Below, in pieces: positions 45,560 to 56,888 of a stretch of 64,000 bases of DNA; the first letter of the stretch is position 1, and the number at the start of each line of letters is the position of its first letter. The DNA is taken from NCBI GenBank assembly GCA_019916065.1, contig CM034236.1:26626457-26690456 (forward strand). The letters run 5' to 3'. Source of the DNA: Vitellaria paradoxa. Lineage: Eukaryota > Streptophyta > Magnoliopsida > Ericales > Sapotaceae. Under the pieces are notes generated by a model. The model was not told the origin of the DNA, searched no databases, and saw only the letters and a program-made list of their open reading frames with translations. The translations under genes and the position numbers were made by a program.

Positions 45560-46490
45560 ATAACCCGAGAGGGAGAAGAATGAGTGAAAAAATATGAAAT
45601 GGAATCACCTTAACAAGCAAGGGAAGCAGTTGGAAGAGAGGCCTGATGAGCAGTCTGATACTGCAGGAGCCTTGAATACTCTTTTTCAGAAAGAATGATA
45701 GTCTATGAGTGCTCGTCAGTAGTAGAAGTGGCTGCAAGAGGATCAGATAAAGTTGTATTTGCCATGTGTGGGGGTCTGCCTATTAAATCCCAACATCTCT
45801 CACGAGTATGCCCAAGTTTTCCACAATTGGTGCAAAGAGGACAAGATCCTTTCCCACGTCCCCCTCGTCCACATCCACCCCTTCCACGACCACTACGATT
45901 TTTCACATGAAATGGGGGTATATGACTGACAAGTGCAGATTGAGAGGGATCTGACTAATTTGGAGAATCTTGAGATACAGCTTGCATAACTCTTAAGCAG
46001 GTCTCAGCAAATGTAAGGAGAGAGGCTCCATTAAGTATCTAAGCCTTCAAAGGTTCAAACTCTAGGTCAAGGCTTACAAGGAATCGAAGCACCACCATCT
46101 ATTCACGTTACTTTTGCATTTCACGAATATCGGTTGTCAATGATTGAATTGAGTTCAACTCCTCATAAACTTGTTTTAGGGAGGCAAAATAGTCTGTAAC
46201 ATACTTTCCAGGTTGCTGTAACTAAAAGAACTCATGAGACAAATCATATATACGAGTTAAGTCACTGGAGAATAGCAGATGGACATAGTCTCAAATCTCC
46301 TTACAATTGTCTAAGTAAGTGCACGTATCAACAACCTGTGGTTCCATGGAATTCCATAAAAGACTAACAATGTGTGCATCCTCTTGAATCCATATATCAT
46401 ACTTTTTCAGTTGGGGCAAGGGCTGACTCGGTAAAATACTTTTGCTTACCATATCCTGTCAAAGCAATCTTGACGGCCTTGGACCACTGA
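45560..46490 (-). pseudogene. Copia-D gag remnant
   Basis: Minus strand 45703-45906 reads RSGRGRGGCGRGGRGKG and the knuckle CTNCGKLGHTRERC. Upstream (to about 46490) shifted pieces match WSKAVKIALTGYGKQK of Copia-B gag. No intact start is seen. 46500-47037 is a leader, with T26 at 47000-47022. Confidence 0.75.
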
Positions 46491-47037
46491 CTGTTATTAG
46501 TTCCATTCAATTTTCGTATATTCAACTGACGAGAAAAGGTTTTGGATTTCATGAGGATGGCAAGAAGATTGAATCACACTAAGATTCTTGGAGTTTTGCA
46601 AGAACCAGAGACGGATGACAGAAGAAACTAGACAAACAGTGGAAAAGTCTCTTGGATTTTCGGAAATTATCCCAAAATAACAAATAAACACCTCGAATGA
46701 ACTTGTCGAAAAGAGATAACGACACCAAAAAAAGTAAGCCAACTGAACTAGTGACCCATGCATTCTCATGCGCCAACGAGGGGTGAGCGAGTGGGCTTCA
46801 CGTGCCAATAACTAACTGTACGTGTGGGCGCGTGGTTGGGTTTCCGACAAGGTGACTCCGGCAGATATGCTTGTCGGCAACAGGCGACTTCTCCGGTATA
46901 CACAATCAGATCAACAGACCACCAGAGAATCCTCGACAATCCTTTGCACACCAACTGTTCTTCCTTCACTTGAAGAGACTCTTCTTCGTTCTGCTGTTTT
47001 TTTTTTTTTTTTTTTTTTTTTTATTCTTCACAAAAAT

Positions 47038-47049
47038 GCTCTGATACCA
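47038..47049 (-). other. Primer binding site, Copia-D
   Basis: Complement of TGGTATCAGAGC directly inside the 5' LTR. Confidence 0.93.
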
Positions 47050-47227
47050 TGTTATAAACTCAAAGATTAAAGGTTCTTGACACACCCAAAATGGGTTGTC
47101 AGTCTTTGTATTTATACACAACTATAAACAACTATACAGATTCAAATCAAGGAACCTAGACTAATTACATTCACCTTGGTACATGAATACGCATATTCCT
47201 AAGTACATGAATGTACATTTATTAATA
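47050..47227 (-). repeat. 5' LTR of Copia-D
   Basis: 178 bp. It differs from the 3' LTR by several substitutions and a short extra unit (ACTATAA-type) near 47121. The terminal CA is changed (..TTAATA on plus). Confidence 0.9.
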
Positions 47228-47232
47228 GTGTT

Positions 47233-47378
47233 AAAGCTTATTTTGACTAGTATGGTGTACATAGTTTGGCAAGAGAGGAATAGGAGGTCTTTCGAACACT
47301 GTTATGTTGATACACATACCATTATAAGGAAGATTGGTAACGGGGTAAGAGAGAATTCTTGGTTGTGCCAAGTTTAAA
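47233..47378 (+). pseudogene. LINE-3 ORF2 C-terminus
   Basis: Continues ORF2 after Copia-D: LKLILTSMVYIVWQERNRRS then FEHCYVDTHTIIRKIGNGV, ending with TAA. VYxxWxERNxR is the typical end of plant L1 ORF2. The 3' UTR follows at 47379-47515 and, after the Gypsy structure, 56697-56875. Confidence 0.88.
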
Positions 47379-47515
47379 TCTTCATCCAAAAACTTGGTGT
47401 TGATACAAAGGTGGGGTCTTCCTACAAATGTGCTACAAAGGAGTAAGTCAAGTTCATGATATAGTTTTTTTCACATATGTATAGAGAATGATAGGCATAT
47501 CTAGAGAATGGATTG

Positions 47516-48277
47516 TGATGAAGGAGCTCCATCATTAAGCTATCAAGGTCCCATAACTAGAGTCAAAGCAAAGGTACTCCAAAGTTTGATCATGGAAGCT
47601 TTTGGACAAGAGGAAGCAATCGGTCAAAGAGAAGAATTCAAGTGCCAAGTTCTTTGCCAAGTGGACAAAGGGGATTGCCAAATGGAGATTAGTTAAAGGC
47701 AAGGTGGCAGCCACATGGTGGCCTCTTATTCGGCCAAAGATGAAGACTCAAGTCTACCATGTCAAGAGTCAAGCCCATTTCAGTCTTTTATTTTGTTTTG
47801 TATTTAAGACCTTATTTAATGCATGTTTTAATTGATTTGGAGTTAATGAACTGATGCAATGAATGAATGCCCTAATAGCTAGCCAATGAGGGCCTTTTGA
47901 GTTAATGCCATTTAAGCTTGTCTTTTGGCCTTCCCTATTCTTGGAGGGATGTTCCAAGATTGAAATATTAGTATTATAAGTAAGGTGGCCGGCCACCAAG
48001 GTGGATAGCATGTAATTTTCAGATTTGAAAATCAATTTGAGAGATTTTTCTTCCTTGCTTCTTGAAAGAACTTGGACTTAGTCATTTTAGCCAATTGACT
48101 ATTTTATCTTTGATAATCAAGTTACCTTAGAACTTGTTTCTATTGTGAGTTGGTTCCTTGGCTTGTCCCATCCTTCAAAACCGAATCATTGCCTCTCCAC
48201 GGGTTGGGGTTGTGTTGATTCTTTGAAGTGGGAAACCTTGTTGGATTAAATATCAAGATCCTTTCACTTTCTCATCA
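47516..48277 (+). repeat. Gypsy LTR, left (sense)
   Basis: 762 bp, TGATGAAGGAG...CTCATCA. Possible TATA-like TATTTAAG at 47801-47808 (matched in the right LTR), but the transcription start is not determined. Confidence 0.9.
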
Positions 48278-48280
48278 TTT

Positions 48281-48292
48281 TGGTATCAGAGC
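48281..48292 (+). other. Primer binding site, Gypsy left arm
   Basis: TGGTATCAGAGC three bases after the LTR. An untranslated leader follows to 49185. Confidence 0.93.
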
Positions 48293-49185
48293 TTGATCAT
48301 CCTAACAAGGTGTGTTTTCTCCATTTCTTTTTTTTCTTGGTAAGTTTTTTTTCTCCATTTCAACTCTTCATCTTCCAACTTTTTGTTTTCTCCTCAAGGC
48401 TTTCGGCCAAGGGGAGATTCCTTCATCTTTCTTTGTGTTTGCTGAGTTGTTGCAAAGGGGTTGAACTATCTTGTGGGGGATATTGAGCTATATATATAAA
48501 AAAAAAAAAAAAAGAATCAGAAGAGAAGAGAAAATTCTGGGAAAAAAAAAAAAAAGGGGCAAATCAGTTCGTCCACCAAAACAACCCAGAAAATTCCCAA
48601 ATTTTACCCTCTTTATCTCCATCATAAATAGCAATAAACCACCAACTTTCAGCTTGAAATTCGTTGGTTTGATTGGAGAACTAAGAGCTAGCCGAATTGA
48701 GCTCTAAACTTGAAGTTTGTTGCAAAACAGTGAGCAATCTGTCCTTTGAGTCTTTTGGGATTGTTAACATCATATTGGGGGGATTCCAATCTGGTTTTCA
48801 AGGGTTTTACTTCTATATATTTGTTTTCCTTTAATTCTAAAGTTATCTTCTTCTTCTTTCTTGCAAATCTGAACACTATTGTTGGTGGATACCAAACTCG
48901 TGCCATCTTAAGGTCTGTTTGGTTTAATGAAGCCATAACTAGGTAACTAGTCGTGTTAAATTTGCAAATCCATTTCTTCCTAATCCCTATGATTTTCATT
49001 GATATATTTTCAAATTGGGTTAAAAGACACTCTGCCCTAGTTCTTGAAAGGTAAGCAAAAGGAAGAGAATTGAGAGGTAAAAGGCAAGAGAGTGAGAGTA
49101 TTGGAGAGAAAAGCCATTACTTGAGTGAAACACTTGAGAGGGTGAGCCATTTTCTACTAACGTTTTCTTTCTTGCAGCCTTAAAC

Positions 49186-50253
49186 ATGTCTAAAGAACAA
49201 GAAACCAGTGGTAGTAGTAAGGTTGGACCGAATGGAGATGATAAAATGTTGCTTGAAGCTTTAAGGCAACAAATGGACCGAAATAACTTTGTGATGACCA
49301 CCTTGCTGGATAGGATTGAGAAGTTGGAGGCAAAGGAAGATACTAGGGATAAGGGTAGTAGAGACAGATCACCAAATGTGGAAGGTAATGGAGGAGGAAG
49401 AGGGAATGGAATGCTTAGAATGGGTTTCGGCCAAAATGTGGGCAGAAATGAGGAAGCAAGAATTGAGAATATTGGGGAAGAAGAATTTAATGAAGAAGAA
49501 TGGGGGAATGAATTTGTTGAAGAAGAAAATGAGTTACACTTCCATAATCCAAGGGGTAGGGGGTTTCGGCCACCTAGAGGTAGAGGATTTGGAGGAAGAA
49601 GAATGGGTAGAAATTATAGGAATTGGGACTATGGAAATGGGGAAGGAATTGAAGAAAGGGTTGATTCAAATGTGGGAAGCATTAAGATGACGATTCCTTC
49701 CTTCCATGGAAAGGAAAATCCAGATTTGTACTTGGAGTGGGAAAGGCAAGTTGAACTCATCTTTGAGTGCCACAACTATTCGGAAGAAAAGAAAGTCAAA
49801 CTTGCGGCTGTGGAGTTCAAAGATTATGCAATCATATGGTGGGATCAAATGTTGGTTAGGAGGAGAAATCTTGGCCTTAGAACCATTACCACTTGGGAAG
49901 CCATGAAAGAAGTCATGAGGGAAAGGTTTGTTCCCCAACATTATTTTAAGGAGCTGTATCAAAGGTTGCAAAGGTTGTCACAAGGGGGTAGAAGTGTGGA
50001 AGAATATTTCAAGGCTATGGAGATGGCATTGGCGAGAACTCAATTGGAGGAACCTATGGAAGCTACCATGGCAAGGTTCTTGGCTGGTTTGAACATGGAA
50101 ATAGCCCATGTGGTGGAATTACATTCCTACCATACCATAACCGAAATGGTGCACATTGCCATTAAGGTGGAAAGACAATTGAGAATGAAGAAATCTTTGA
50201 AGAATGGAAGTGGGCCGAATTTCGACCTCGAATTTGGCCCTGCACCAAAATAG
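49186..50253 (+). pseudogene. Gypsy gag, truncated left copy with chimeric end
   Basis: The first 346 residues are identical to the gag of the minus-strand polyprotein: coiled/charged N-terminus, RG-rich region ([15 protein letters not shown]), then the retrotrans_gag domain ([40 protein letters not shown]). After GPNF, nine residues (DLEFGPAPK) come from the antisense 3' end of pol, then a stop. No zinc knuckle or enzymes. Confidence 0.9.
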
Positions 50254-53200
50254 GGAGAAAGATCAATGACATTAAAAGTGTTACTTACTCCATACTCACT
50301 TGGCAAGTCAATCTTGTAAGCATTAGGATTAATGCGTTCCAAGACTTTAAAAGGTCCATCTCCTCTAGGTTGCAACTTGGATTTCCTTTGTTGAGGAAAC
50401 CTTTCCTTCCTCAAGTGCACCCACACTAAGTCACCTGGTTCAAACAAAATTGCCTTTCTGCCTTTGTTAGCATGAGATGCATAAGATTGATTTTTCTTTT
50501 CAATATGCAACCTAGCTTGTGCATGGATTTTCTTCACAAATTCGGCCTTGTTTTTACCATCAAGAGAAACAATGTGTTTAATAGGTAAAGGTGACAAGTC
50601 CAAGGGAGTGAGTGGATTAAATCCATATACAATCTGAAAAGGAGAAAATCCACTAGAGGAATGTACCACTCTATTGTATGCAAATTCAATATAAGGTATT
50701 AGTTCCTCCCAAGACTTCAAATTCTTCTTAACAAAAGTTCTCAATAGTGTAGACAAAGTCCTATTTACCACTTCAGTTTGACCATCGGTTTGGGGATGGC
50801 AAGTGGTAGAAAACAACAATTTTGTCCCTAATTTTCCCCAAAGGATTCTCCAAAAATGACTCAAAAACTTTACATCCCTATCACTAACAATAGTTTGAGG
50901 AATGCCATGCAATCTAACAATTTCCCTAAAGAACAAATTGGCCACATAAGTAGCATCACCGGTTTTCTTACATGGGACAAAATGAGCCATCTTAGAGAAT
51001 CTATCGACTACCACAAAAATGGAATCATGTCCCCTTGATGACCTAGGCAACCCCAAAATAAAATCCATAGACAAGTCAACCCAAGGGTGTTTAGGTATGG
51101 GCAATGGTGTGTATAGTCCATGTGGCATCACCTTAGACTTGGCCCTTTTGCAAGTTTCACATCTAGCACAAAACCTCTCAACATCTTTTTGCATATGAGG
51201 CCAAAAGAAATGTTCCTTAAGTACATCTAAAGTTTTTGCAACCCCAAAATGCCCCATGAGACCACCACTATGACTTTCATGCACTAACAAATCTCTTAAA
51301 GAACTCTTTGGCACACACAATCTGTTTTCCCTAAACAAATACCCTTCATGCCTAAAGTATTTTTGAAATGCAATGTTCTCACATGCCTTATAAACTTGTG
51401 AAAAATCAGAATCATGCTCATACAATTCCTTAACAAGTTCAAAACCTAGCAATTTAGAGTCAAGAGTGTTAAGGAGAGTATACCTTCTTGAGAGTGCATC
51501 GGCCACAATGTTCTCTTTACCTTGTTTGTATTGTACCACATATGGAAATGACTCAATGAACTCGACCCACCTAGCATGCCTCTTGTTCAGCTTTCCTTGG
51601 CCCTTGAGATGCCGCAAAGCTTGATGATCGGTGTGAATTATGAACTCCTTCGGCCACAAGTAGTGCTGCCATGTCTCCAAAGATCTCACCAATGCATAGA
51701 GCTCCTTGTCATATGTTGAATAGTTCAAGGTTGCCCCATTCAGCTTCTCACTAAAGTATGCAATAGGCTTCTTCTCCTGCATCAAAACAGCACCAATTCC
51801 TTTCCCGGAGGCATCACATTCAATTTCAAAAGCTTTGGTAAAATCGGGCAATACAAGTAAAGGAGCAGAACACAACTTTGTTTTCAACATGTTAAATGCA
51901 TTCTCATGTTCATCACCCCATACAAATGGAACATTCTTCTTTACCAATTCATTCAAAGGGGCGGCTAGGCTACTAAAATTAGGCACAAACCTACGATAAA
52001 AGCTAGCAAGCCCATGAAAACTCCTTACTTCACTCACATTGGAAGGTCTCGGCCATTCCCTAATGGCTTTCACCTTCTCGTCATCTACTTCAATCCCTTT
52101 ACTACTAACAACAAATCCTAGGAAAACAAGTCTTTCCATGCAAAAACAACACTTCTTGAAATTAGCATACAACTTTTCCTTCCTTAAAACATCAAAAACA
52201 CTTCTCAAATGTTGCAAATGATCATTCATGCTTTTGCTATAAATCAGAATGTCATCAAAGTAAACAACAACAAACTTTCCAATAAAAGATCTCAACACAT
52301 GGTTCATCAATCTCATGAAAGTACTAGGTGCATTTGTGAGCCCAAATGGCATCACAAGCCATTCATATAAACCATACTTGGTCTTAAACGCTGTTTTCCA
52401 TTCATCACCTTCTTTCATCCTAATTTGATGATAACCACTCTTAAGATCAATTTTAGAAAATATGCAAGCACCATGAAGTTCATCAAGCATATCATCCAAT
52501 CTAGGAATAGGATACCTGTATTTCACGGTGATCTTGTTGATAGCACGGCAATCAACGCACATTCGGAAAGTCCCATCTTTCTTTGGCACCAAAAGAACAG
52601 GTACGGCACATGGACTCATGCTCTCCTTCACATACCCCTTGGCTAGCAATTCTTCTACTTGCCTTTGAAGTTCCTTGCTCTCCTCGGGATTGCTCCTATA
52701 AGCTGGTCGGTTTGGAATTTGAGCTCCAGGCACAAAATCGATTTGATGCTCAATCCCCCTTAATGGTGGTAAACCCGATGGCACTTCCTCGGGAAAGATA
52801 TCCTCATATTCCTGCAAAAGAGAAGTAGCAACACTAGGGAGAGAAAAATCATTGTTAGGATTAGAATATAAGGACTCCTTATACATAAGAAGGTATAGGG
52901 GCCTCATGTCATGCAATGCCTCTCTCATTTCTTTCTTTCCAACAAACAAAGTCATTTTTCCCTCTTCTTTTTCTTTTATACCAGACTTCTCTCCTTTTTC
53001 TTTCGTTCTCTCATTTTCCTCTTTTGTCTCTCTTTTTCTTTCTCCACTCTTTTCTTTCCTCTCTTTTCCCTCAATTTTTTTTGAATCACTCTCTACCTCA
53101 CCTGATTTTCCCTCAAGTGCTCTCATAATCCTCACTTGATCCTCATGAGCTTGAGTAGGGCTCAAAGGGTTTAGAGTGTATGATCGGCCTTCCTTCACCA

Positions 53201-55001
53201 AAGTATACTTATTCTTCCTTCCATCATGAGTCACACTCCTATCATATTGCCAAGGACGCCCTAATAATATGTGAGTAGCAACCATAGGCACAACATCACA
53301 CAATACCTCATCCTCATACTTCCCTATGGTGAATGGAACCACAACCTGTTTGGTTACTTTCAATTTATTGCATTCATTCAACCATTGTAGTCCATATGGC
53401 TTTGGATGCTTCCTACACACCAATCCCAATTTGTTCACAAGATGAGAGCTCACCACATTGCAACAACTTCCACTATCAATGATCATGCTACACAATTTGT
53501 TGCTCACGGCACACCTTGTATGGAAAATGTTTTCTCTTTGAATTGCATCCCCATCTTCCAATCCCACTTGTGCACTTAAAGCCCTCATGGTTATCATAGC
53601 ATAAGTCAACCCAACCATAGGATCTTGCTCTCCCATCTCCAATTCCTCTTCTTCACCAATTTCGGCCAGATTTGGGGTCTCCTCTTCCTCATCCTCATCT
53701 CTACTCTCTAGACCTCCATCTTCCCTCATATACATCACCCTTTGGTTTGGACATTGATTTGCATAATGTCCATGCCCCAAACACTTGAAACACTTAACTT
53801 CTCTAGCTCTAGTGGGACCCCCTTTCTTTTCTTTCTCTTCTATTTTTCCTTTTCCTTTCCATTCTTCTTTTCCCTTCAAATCCTCCCTTTTCTGTTTTGG
53901 TAGATCCTTCTCATTCCTCTCTAGCTTTCCATAATTTGGCCTCCATGGACTTTTTGTGGTTGAGAAATTCGGCCCACTTCCATTCTTCAAAGATTTCTTC
54001 ATTCTCAATTGTCTTTCCACCTTAATGGCAATGTGCACCATTTCGGTTATGGTATGGTAGGAATGTAATTCCACCACATGGGCTATTTCCATGTTCAAAC
54101 CAGCCAAGAACCTTGCCATGGTAGCTTCCATAGGTTCCTCCAATTGAGTTCTCGCCAATGCCATCTCCATAGCCTTGAAATATTCTTCCACACTTCTACC
54201 CCCTTGTGACAACCTTTGCAACCTTTGATACAGCTCCTTAAAATAATGTTGGGGAACAAACCTTTCCCTCATGACTTCTTTCATGGCTTCCCAAGTGGTA
54301 ATGGTTCTAAGGCCAAGATTTCTCCTCCTAACCAACATTTGATCCCACCATATGATTGCATAATCTTTGAACTCCACAGCCGCAAGTTTGACTTTCTTTT
54401 CTTCCGAATAGTTGTGGCACTCAAAGATGAGTTCAACTTGCCTTTCCCACTCCAAGTACAAATCTGGATTTTCCTTTCCATGGAAGGAAGGAATCGTCAT
54501 CTTAATGCTTCCCACATTTGAATCAACCCTTTCTTCAATTCCTTCCCCATTTCCATAGTCCCAATTCCTATAATTTCTACCCATTCTTCTTCCTCCAAAT
54601 CCTCTACCTCTAGGTGGCCGAAACCCCCTACCCCTTGGATTATGGAAGTGTAACTCATTTTCTTCTTCAACAAATTCATTCCCCCATTCTTCTTCATTAA
54701 ATTCTTCTTCCCCAATATTCTCAATTCTTGCTTCCTCATTTCTGCCCACATTTTGGCCGAAACCCATTCTAAGCATTCCATTCCCTCTTCCTCCTCCATT
54801 ACCTTCCACATTTGGTGATCTGTCTCTACTACCCTTATCCCTAGTATCTTCCTTTGCCTCCAACTTCTCAATCCTATCCAGCAAGGTGGTCATCACAAAG
54901 TTATTTCGGTCCATTTGTTGCCTTAAAGCTTCAAGCAACATTTTATCATCTCCATTCGGTCCAACCTTACTACTACCACTGGTTTCTTGTTCTTTAGACA
55001 T
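50127..55001 (-). CDS. Gypsy gag-pol polyprotein, single open frame
   Basis: 1624 codons without a stop from [10 protein letters not shown] at 55001. Gag residues 1-~400; CCHC knuckle [14 protein letters not shown] ~404-417; protease [12 protein letters not shown] with DSG ~509-511; RT with [27 protein letters not shown] and [10 protein letters not shown] ~912-920; RNase [19 protein letters not shown] ~1060; integrase zinc region ([26 protein letters not shown]) ~1240, core [35 protein letters not shown] ~1310-1410; C-terminal [13 protein letters not shown]. No chromodomain recognised. The last ~31 codons (50127-50223) are the antisense of the left gag arm, so the natural stop is lost. The enzyme motifs all look intact. 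There is no 3' LTR, so the copy cannot complete a normal cycle by itself. Confidence 0.95.
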   Translation of the reverse strand: MSKEQETSGSSKVGPNGDDKMLLEALRQQMDRNNFVMTTLLDRIEKLEAKEDTRDKGSRDRSPNVEGNGGGRGNGMLRMGFGQNVGRNEEARIENIGEEEFNEEEWGNEFVEEENELHFHNPRGRGFRPPRGRGFGGRRMGRNYRNWDYGNGEGIEERVDSNVGSIKMTIPSFHGKENPDLYLEWERQVELIFECHNYSEEKKVKLAAVEFKDYAIIWWDQMLVRRRNLGLRTITTWEAMKEVMRERFVPQHYFKELYQRLQRLSQGGRSVEEYFKAMEMALARTQLEEPMEATMARFLAGLNMEIAHVVELHSYHTITEMVHIAIKVERQLRMKKSLKNGSGPNFSTTKSPWRPNYGKLERNEKDLPKQKREDLKGKEEWKGKGKIEEKEKKGGPTRAREVKCFKCLGHGHYANQCPNQRVMYMREDGGLESRDEDEEEETPNLAEIGEEEELEMGEQDPMVGLTYAMITMRALSAQVGLEDGDAIQRENIFHTRCAVSNKLCSMIIDSGSCCNVVSSHLVNKLGLVCRKHPKPYGLQWLNECNKLKVTKQVVVPFTIGKYEDEVLCDVVPMVATHILLGRPWQYDRSVTHDGRKNKYTLVKEGRSYTLNPLSPTQAHEDQVRIMRALEGKSGEVESDSKKIEGKERKEKSGERKRETKEENERTKEKGEKSGIKEKEEGKMTLFVGKKEMREALHDMRPLYLLMYKESLYSNPNNDFSLPSVATSLLQEYEDIFPEEVPSGLPPLRGIEHQIDFVPGAQIPNRPAYRSNPEESKELQRQVEELLAKGYVKESMSPCAVPVLLVPKKDGTFRMCVDCRAINKITVKYRYPIPRLDDMLDELHGACIFSKIDLKSGYHQIRMKEGDEWKTAFKTKYGLYEWLVMPFGLTNAPSTFMRLMNHVLRSFIGKFVVVYFDDILIYSKSMNDHLQHLRSVFDVLRKEKLYANFKKCCFCMERLVFLGFVVSSKGIEVDDEKVKAIREWPRPSNVSEVRSFHGLASFYRRFVPNFSSLAAPLNELVKKNVPFVWGDEHENAFNMLKTKLCSAPLLVLPDFTKAFEIECDASGKGIGAVLMQEKKPIAYFSEKLNGATLNYSTYDKELYALVRSLETWQHYLWPKEFIIHTDHQALRHLKGQGKLNKRHARWVEFIESFPYVVQYKQGKENIVADALSRRYTLLNTLDSKLLGFELVKELYEHDSDFSQVYKACENIAFQKYFRHEGYLFRENRLCVPKSSLRDLLVHESHSGGLMGHFGVAKTLDVLKEHFFWPHMQKDVERFCARCETCKRAKSKVMPHGLYTPLPIPKHPWVDLSMDFILGLPRSSRGHDSIFVVVDRFSKMAHFVPCKKTGDATYVANLFFREIVRLHGIPQTIVSDRDVKFLSHFWRILWGKLGTKLLFSTTCHPQTDGQTEVVNRTLSTLLRTFVKKNLKSWEELIPYIEFAYNRVVHSSSGFSPFQIVYGFNPLTPLDLSPLPIKHIVSLDGKNKAEFVKKIHAQARLHIEKKNQSYASHANKGRKAILFEPGDLVWVHLRKERFPQQRKSKLQPRGDGPFKVLERINPNAYKIDLPSEYGVSNTFNVIDLSPYFGAGPNSRSKFGPLPFFKDFFILNCLSTLMAMCTISVMVW
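50212..50240. repeat. Near-palindrome at the inversion junction
   Basis: GGGCCGAATTTCGA and TCGAATTTGGCCC are near inverse complements separated by two or three bases. The left half is gag sense, the right half the antisense pol end. The breakpoint by comparison with the right arm lies after 50223. Confidence 0.85.
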
Positions 55002-55530
55002 GTTTAAGGCTGCAAGAAAGAAAACGTTAGTAGAAAATGGCTCACCCTCTCAAGTGTTTCACTCAAGTAATGGCTTTTCTCTCCAATACTCTCACTCTCT
55101 TGCCTTTTACCTCTCAATTCTCTTCCTTTTGCTTACCTTTCAAGAACTAGGGCAGAGTGTCTTTTAACCCAATTTGAAAATATATCAATGAAAATCATAG
55201 GGATTAGGAAGAAACGGATTTGCAAATTTAACACAACTAGTTACCTAGTTATGGCTTCATTAAACCAAACAGACCTTAAGATGGCACGAGTTTGGTATCC
55301 ACCAACAATAGTGTTCAGATTTGCAATAAAGAAGAAGAAGATAACTTTAGAATTAAAGGAAAACAAATATATAGAGGTAAAACCCTTGAAAACCAGATTG
55401 GGATCCCCCCAATATGATGTTAACAATCCCAAAAGACTCAAAGGACAGATTGCTCACTGTTTTGCAACAAACTTCAAGTTTAGAGCTCAATTCGGCTAGC
55501 TCTTAGTTCTCCAATCAAACCAACGAATTT

Positions 55531-55590
55531 CAAGCTGAAAGTTGGTGGTTTATTGCTATTCAAGCTGAAAGTTGGTGGTTTATTGCTATT
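55531..55590. repeat. 30-bp exact tandem duplication in the right Gypsy arm
   Basis: The unit starting CAAGCTGAAAGTTGG occurs twice (55531-55560, 55561-55590). The left arm has it once (complement around 48625-48660). Confidence 0.9.
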
Positions 55591-55920
55591 TATTATGGAG
55601 ATAAAGAGGGTAAAATTTGGGAATTTTCTGGGTTGTTTTGGTGGACGAACTGATTTGCCCCCCCTTTTTTTTTTTTTCCCAGAATTTTCTTTTCTTTTCT
55701 GATTCTTTTTTTTTTTTTTATATATGTAGTTCAATATCCCCCACAAGATAGTTCAACCCCTTTGCAACAACTCAGCAAACACAAAGAAAGATGAAGGAAT
55801 CTCCCCTTGGCCGAAAGCCTTGAGGAGAAAACAAAAAGTTGGAAGATGAAGAGTTGAAATGGAGAAAACAACTTACCAAAAAAAAGAAATGGAGAAAACA
55901 CACCTTGTTAGGATGATCAA

Positions 55921-55932
55921 GCTCTGATACCA
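55921..55932 (-). other. Primer binding site, Gypsy right arm
   Basis: Complement of TGGTATCAGAGC next to the right LTR. The leader on minus runs 55920 to 55002. Confidence 0.93.
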
Positions 55933-55934
55933 AA

Positions 55935-56696
55935 TGATGAGAAAGTGAAAGGATCTTGATATTTAATCCAACAAGGTTTCCCACTTCAAAGAATCAACAC
56001 AACCCCAACCCGTGGAGAGGCAATGATTCGGTTTTGAAGGATGGGACAAGCCAAGGAACCAACTCACAATAGAAACAAGTTCTAAGGTAACTTGATTATC
56101 AAAGATAAAATAGTCAATTGGCTAAAATGACTAAGTCCAAGTTCTTTCAAGAAGCAAGGAAGAAAAATCTCTCAAATTGATTTTCAAATCTGAAAATTAC
56201 ATGCTATCCACCTTGGTGGCCGGCCACCTTACTTATAATACTAATATTTCAATCTTGGAACATCCCTCCAAGAATAGGGAAGGCCAAAAGACAAGCTTAA
56301 ATGGCATTAACTCAAAAGGCCCTCATTGGCTAGCTATTAGGGCATTCATTCATTGCATCAGTTCATTAACTCCAAATCAATTAAAACATGCATTAAATAA
56401 GGTCTTAAATACAAAACAAAATAAAAGACTGAAATGGGCTTGACTCTTGACATGGTAGACTTGAGTCTTCATCTTTGGCCGAATAAGAGGCCACCATGTG
56501 GCTGCCACCTTGCCTTTAACTAATCTCCATTTGGCAATCCCCTTTGTCCACTTGGCAAAGAACTTGGCACTTGAATTCTTCTCTTTGACCGATTGCTTCC
56601 TCTTGTCCAAAAGCTTCCATGATCAAACTTTGGAGTTCCTTTGCTTTGACTCTAGTTATGGGACCTTGATAGCTTAATGATGGAGCTCCTTCATCA
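55935..56696 (-). repeat. Gypsy LTR, right (antisense)
   Basis: 762 bp, the same length as the left LTR and nearly identical, in opposite orientation. Its TGATG tip is at 56696. Confidence 0.9.
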
Positions 56697-56888
56697 GATT
56701 GAGTTGCTATGGTTCACTTTCTTCTATTTTGTTTCCTCGAATGAGGTGGATAGGTCCATGCTTTGCACAGGTCTTGAGCTTTCTCTGTACATATGGGGGA
56801 ATGCCCCATAGATTTTGTATTTATTTTTTTCCTTTAATATAATATTTTCTTACCTTAATTAAAAAAAAAAAAAAGTTCATAAAAGAAG

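Larger units (their letters stand above)
42287..47227 (-). mobile_element. Copia-D, antisense Ty1/Copia retrotransposon inside LINE-3
   Basis: LTRs 42287-42458 (172 bp) and 47050-47227 (178 bp) with target duplication GTGTT at 42282-42286 and 47228-47232. Gag-pol resembles Copia-B but the LTRs are unrelated. Heavily broken by stops and shifts. It separates the ORF2 zf-RVT tail of LINE-3 from its last codons. Confidence 0.94.
47516..56696. mobile_element. Inverted composite Ty3/Gypsy insertion
   Basis: A single insertion by its target duplication GATTG (47511-47515 and 56697-56701), but internally head-to-head. The left arm 47516-50223 is 5' LTR, leader and the first 346 gag codons on plus. 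The remainder 50224-56696 is, on minus, LTR, leader and a whole gag-pol without its 3' end or 3' LTR. The arms (47516-50223 and 53964-56696) are inverted copies with few differences: identical gag protein, small poly(A) changes and one extra 30-bp unit on the right. Both outer edges are the TGATGAAGGAG tip of the LTR. Lying in the LINE-3 3' UTR, it is one of the latest events in the nest. Confidence 0.93.
36857..56875 (+). mobile_element. LINE-3, plant L1 carrying two further retroelements
   Basis: About 5.9 kb of L1 sequence once Copia-D (42287-47227) and the Gypsy structure (47516-56696) are removed. The 5' end has the GAGAGTCTCTCTCTCTAG leader shared with LINE-1; the 3' end is TACCTTAATT plus A14 (56861-56874). 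The 13-bp target duplication TTCATAAAAGAAG (36844-36856 and 56876-56888) shows a single insertion into the ACO-like exon. Confidence 0.95.

Noticed and set aside
49020..49301. Minus-strand frame of 93 codons, repeated at 54886-55167
   Set aside because: Shadow of the Gypsy leader/gag start. It appears twice only because the arms are inverted copies.
47516..56696. Two independent Gypsy elements inserted in opposite directions
   Set aside because: Each would need its own duplication and two LTRs. Only one GATTG pair and one LTR per arm are present, and the arms share an exact interior break.
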